The notes below the pieces were generated by a model, which was not told the DNA's origin, searched no databases, and saw only the letters and a program-made list of their open reading frames with translations. The position numbers and the translations under genes were made by a program. Positions 62,769 through 64,000 of a DNA stretch of 64,000 bases are shown here, one piece after another. The stretch covers positions 186,001 to 250,000 of the forward strand of contig CAWBJY010000013.1 of the NCBI GenBank assembly GCA_963789215.1. Reading direction: 5' to 3'. How positions within the stretch are numbered: the stretch's first letter is position 1; every line of letters starts with the position of its first letter. This DNA comes from Phormidesmis sp963789215 (GTDB taxonomy: Bacteria > Cyanobacteriota > Cyanobacteriia > Phormidesmidales > Phormidesmidaceae).

Positions 62769-64000
62769 TTAACTATTAATAGTTCCGGTCATAGGAGAAC
62801 TCGCACTGGCATAGGCTTTTCTAGGAATGCGACCAGACTGATAGGCCAAGCGACCGGCTTTAGTCGCCATACCCATCGCTTTGCCCATGGCAACCGGGTT
62901 TTTGGCTAGCGCGATCGCACTATTCACCAGCAGCGCATCAGCCCCCAACTCCATTGCATAAGCAGCCTCGCTAGGCGTTCCAATCCCAGCATCCACAACG
63001 ACTGGAATGTTCGCGTTCTCAATAATGATCTCAATATTGGCCGCGTTGCGAATGCCCTGCCCGGAGCCGATAGGCGAGCCCAATGGCATAACAGTCGCAC
63101 AGCCCGCTTCTTCTAGCCTTTTAGCGAGTAGCGGATCGGCGTTGATATAGGGGAGTACCGCGAAGCCTTCTTTTACGAGCTGCTCGGCGGCTTTCAAGGT
63201 GTCTATAGGATCAGGCAGCAGGTATTTCGCATCTGGAATCACCTCCAGCTTTACAAAGTTATTATCCTCTTGCCCTAGCAGCTTGGCCATCTCACGGCCT
63301 AGTCTAGCCACCCGAATAGCCTCCTCAGCGTTGGTACAGCCCGCTGTATTGGGCAGCATCCATATTTTCTGCCAGTCGATTGCTTCAGCCAAACCTTCAT
63401 GCCCAGGGGCATTAGTTTGCACTCGGCGAACCGCAACCGTAACAATCTGGCTCTCGCTAGCAGCAAAGCTCTGGCGCATAGCTTCTAAGCTGCTGAATTT
63501 ACCAGTGCCTGTCATCAGCCGAGAGTGAAAGGTTTTTCCAGCAATCACCAGCACGTCTTTGGCGTTGCTAGCAGAAGAATTAGGAGAATCCGTAGGATAG
63601 GTAGTCGCAGATAAAGGCGTATCGATAAGTTGCATGTTGGGGGCAGAGTTAGTAGTTGTAGGAATAGCCGGTGCTAAAGACGAATGAGCGTTTGACGATC
63701 GAAAGCGCTGGTAGCTGAAGGCGCTAAGCAGAGGATCTGCGTTGCCCTGAACCTGGGCGGCAATAAGCTTGGCCGTAATCGGAGCGAGAAGAACGCCGTT
63801 TCGATAGTGACCGGTGGCCAGCGTCAGGTTCTCGCAGGGGCCAGCACCCAGTATCGGCAGCTCATCAGGGGTAGAAGGCCGAAAGCCCCACCACTGTTCT
63901 TCAATGGGGAAGTTTTGCAAGGGTGGGTAGAGCGCGATCGCAGCATTTAAAAGCCTCGCAATACCAGCAGGCGTATTGTGAGGCATAAAGCCCACGTCCT
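62769..64000 (-). CDS. thiO/thiG: ThiO-ThiG fusion, N-terminal part outside window
   Basis: The protein enters from the right edge in the C-terminal part of ThiO (glycine oxidase: EEQWWGFRPSTPDELPILGAGP...TLATGHYRNGVLLAP). A ~60-residue linker follows. ThiG (thiazole synthase) begins LVIAGKTFHSRLMTGTGKF; Lys in EVIPDAKYLLPDP and the late GIGTPSEAAYAMELGADALLVNSAI form its active and phosphate sites. Cyanobacteria commonly carry this fusion, in which ThiO's dehydroglycine feeds ThiG. The start and any TPP riboswitch lie outside. Confidence 0.96.
   Translation of the reverse strand, partial: DVGFMPHNTPAGIARLLNAAIALYPPLQNFPIEEQWWGFRPSTPDELPILGAGPCENLTLATGHYRNGVLLAPITAKLIAAQVQGNADPLLSAFSYQRFRSSNAHSSLAPAIPTTTNSAPNMQLIDTPLSATTYPTDSPNSSASNAKDVLVIAGKTFHSRLMTGTGKFSSLEAMRQSFAASESQIVTVAVRRVQTNAPGHEGLAEAIDWQKIWMLPNTAGCTNAEEAIRVARLGREMAKLLGQEDNNFVKLEVIPDAKYLLPDPIDTLKAAEQLVKEGFAVLPYINADPLLAKRLEEAGCATVMPLGSPIGSGQGIRNAANIEIIIENANIPVVVDAGIGTPSEAAYAMELGADALLVNSAIALAKNPVAMGKAMGMATKAGRLAYQSGRIPRKAYASASSPMTGTINS

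Overview
The window is a 64 kb piece of a cyanobacterial chromosome. The evidence is direct: a complete psbA (photosystem II D1), a psb34-type PSII assembly gene, cyanobacterial-type ppc, a ThiO-ThiG fusion, glnB with an NtcA-like box, a DUF1574/MBOAT pair, and very frequent GCGATCGC (HIP1) octamers inside and between genes. Base composition is moderate and even. Genes are mostly single units or short operons on both strands. I see no rRNA, tRNA, CRISPR array, transposase or phage module. The accessory character lies in signalling genes and small orphan genes. A Leptolyngbya-like lineage is possible, but I cannot fix the genus from sequence alone.

Layout. 1-3.2 kb: cut-off SIMPL-type secreted protein, DUF2062 membrane protein, mnmE, DUF2141 protein. 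3.2-11.8 kb: a signalling island of four histidine kinases and one stand-alone response regulator; one kinase carries a receiver domain that has lost its phosphoacceptor Asp. 11.9-17.3 kb: FAD dehydrogenase, a candidate small RNA, an HD-type ppGpp hydrolase, an orphan protein, hisB. 17.2-19.7 kb: a divergent LysR / pirin + azoreductase stress module with a palindromic operator candidate. 19.8-25 kb: small hypothetical genes, a lysozyme-like membrane protein, a three-gene cassette that resembles conflict-system components, a decayed heptapeptide-repeat gene, a phospholipase D/cardiolipin-synthase protein and a second copy of the orphan family. 25.2-31.6 kb: psbA, then a polysaccharide O-acetylation pair (MBOAT + 1112-aa DUF1574).

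32-44 kb: ppc, a small beta-barrel, a HerA-like ATPase, leuC, a sterol-desaturase-type hydroxylase, an SDR, queF and two long intergenic regions with structured repeats. 44-49 kb: an ABC-2 exporter whose third gene is separated from the other two by an ECF sigma factor. 49-56.4 kb: DUF4864, folC, glnB, a coiled-coil membrane protein, and a NarL-type two-component pair divergent from a Spy/CpxP-like periplasmic protein with an internal duplication, then a lipoprotein intradiol dioxygenase. 56.5-60 kb: a nickel/cobalt ECF uptake operon that ends in an InrS-like CsoR-family sensor, with a truncated HupE/UreJ gene divergent from it. 60-64 kb: an SF1-helicase-like ATPase, psb34 and a partial thiO-thiG fusion.

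The genes that clearly work together are the nickel operon with its sensor, the LysR/pirin/azoreductase unit, the MBOAT/DUF1574 pair, the ABC-2 exporter, and the two-component pair with its probable periplasmic partner. No single large unknown system is evident. The best candidates for new biology are the three-gene cassette at 21.4-22.4 kb, the ~120-nt structured RNA at 13.6 kb, the degenerate hydrogenase-protease-like paralogues and the kinase with a pseudo-receiver.
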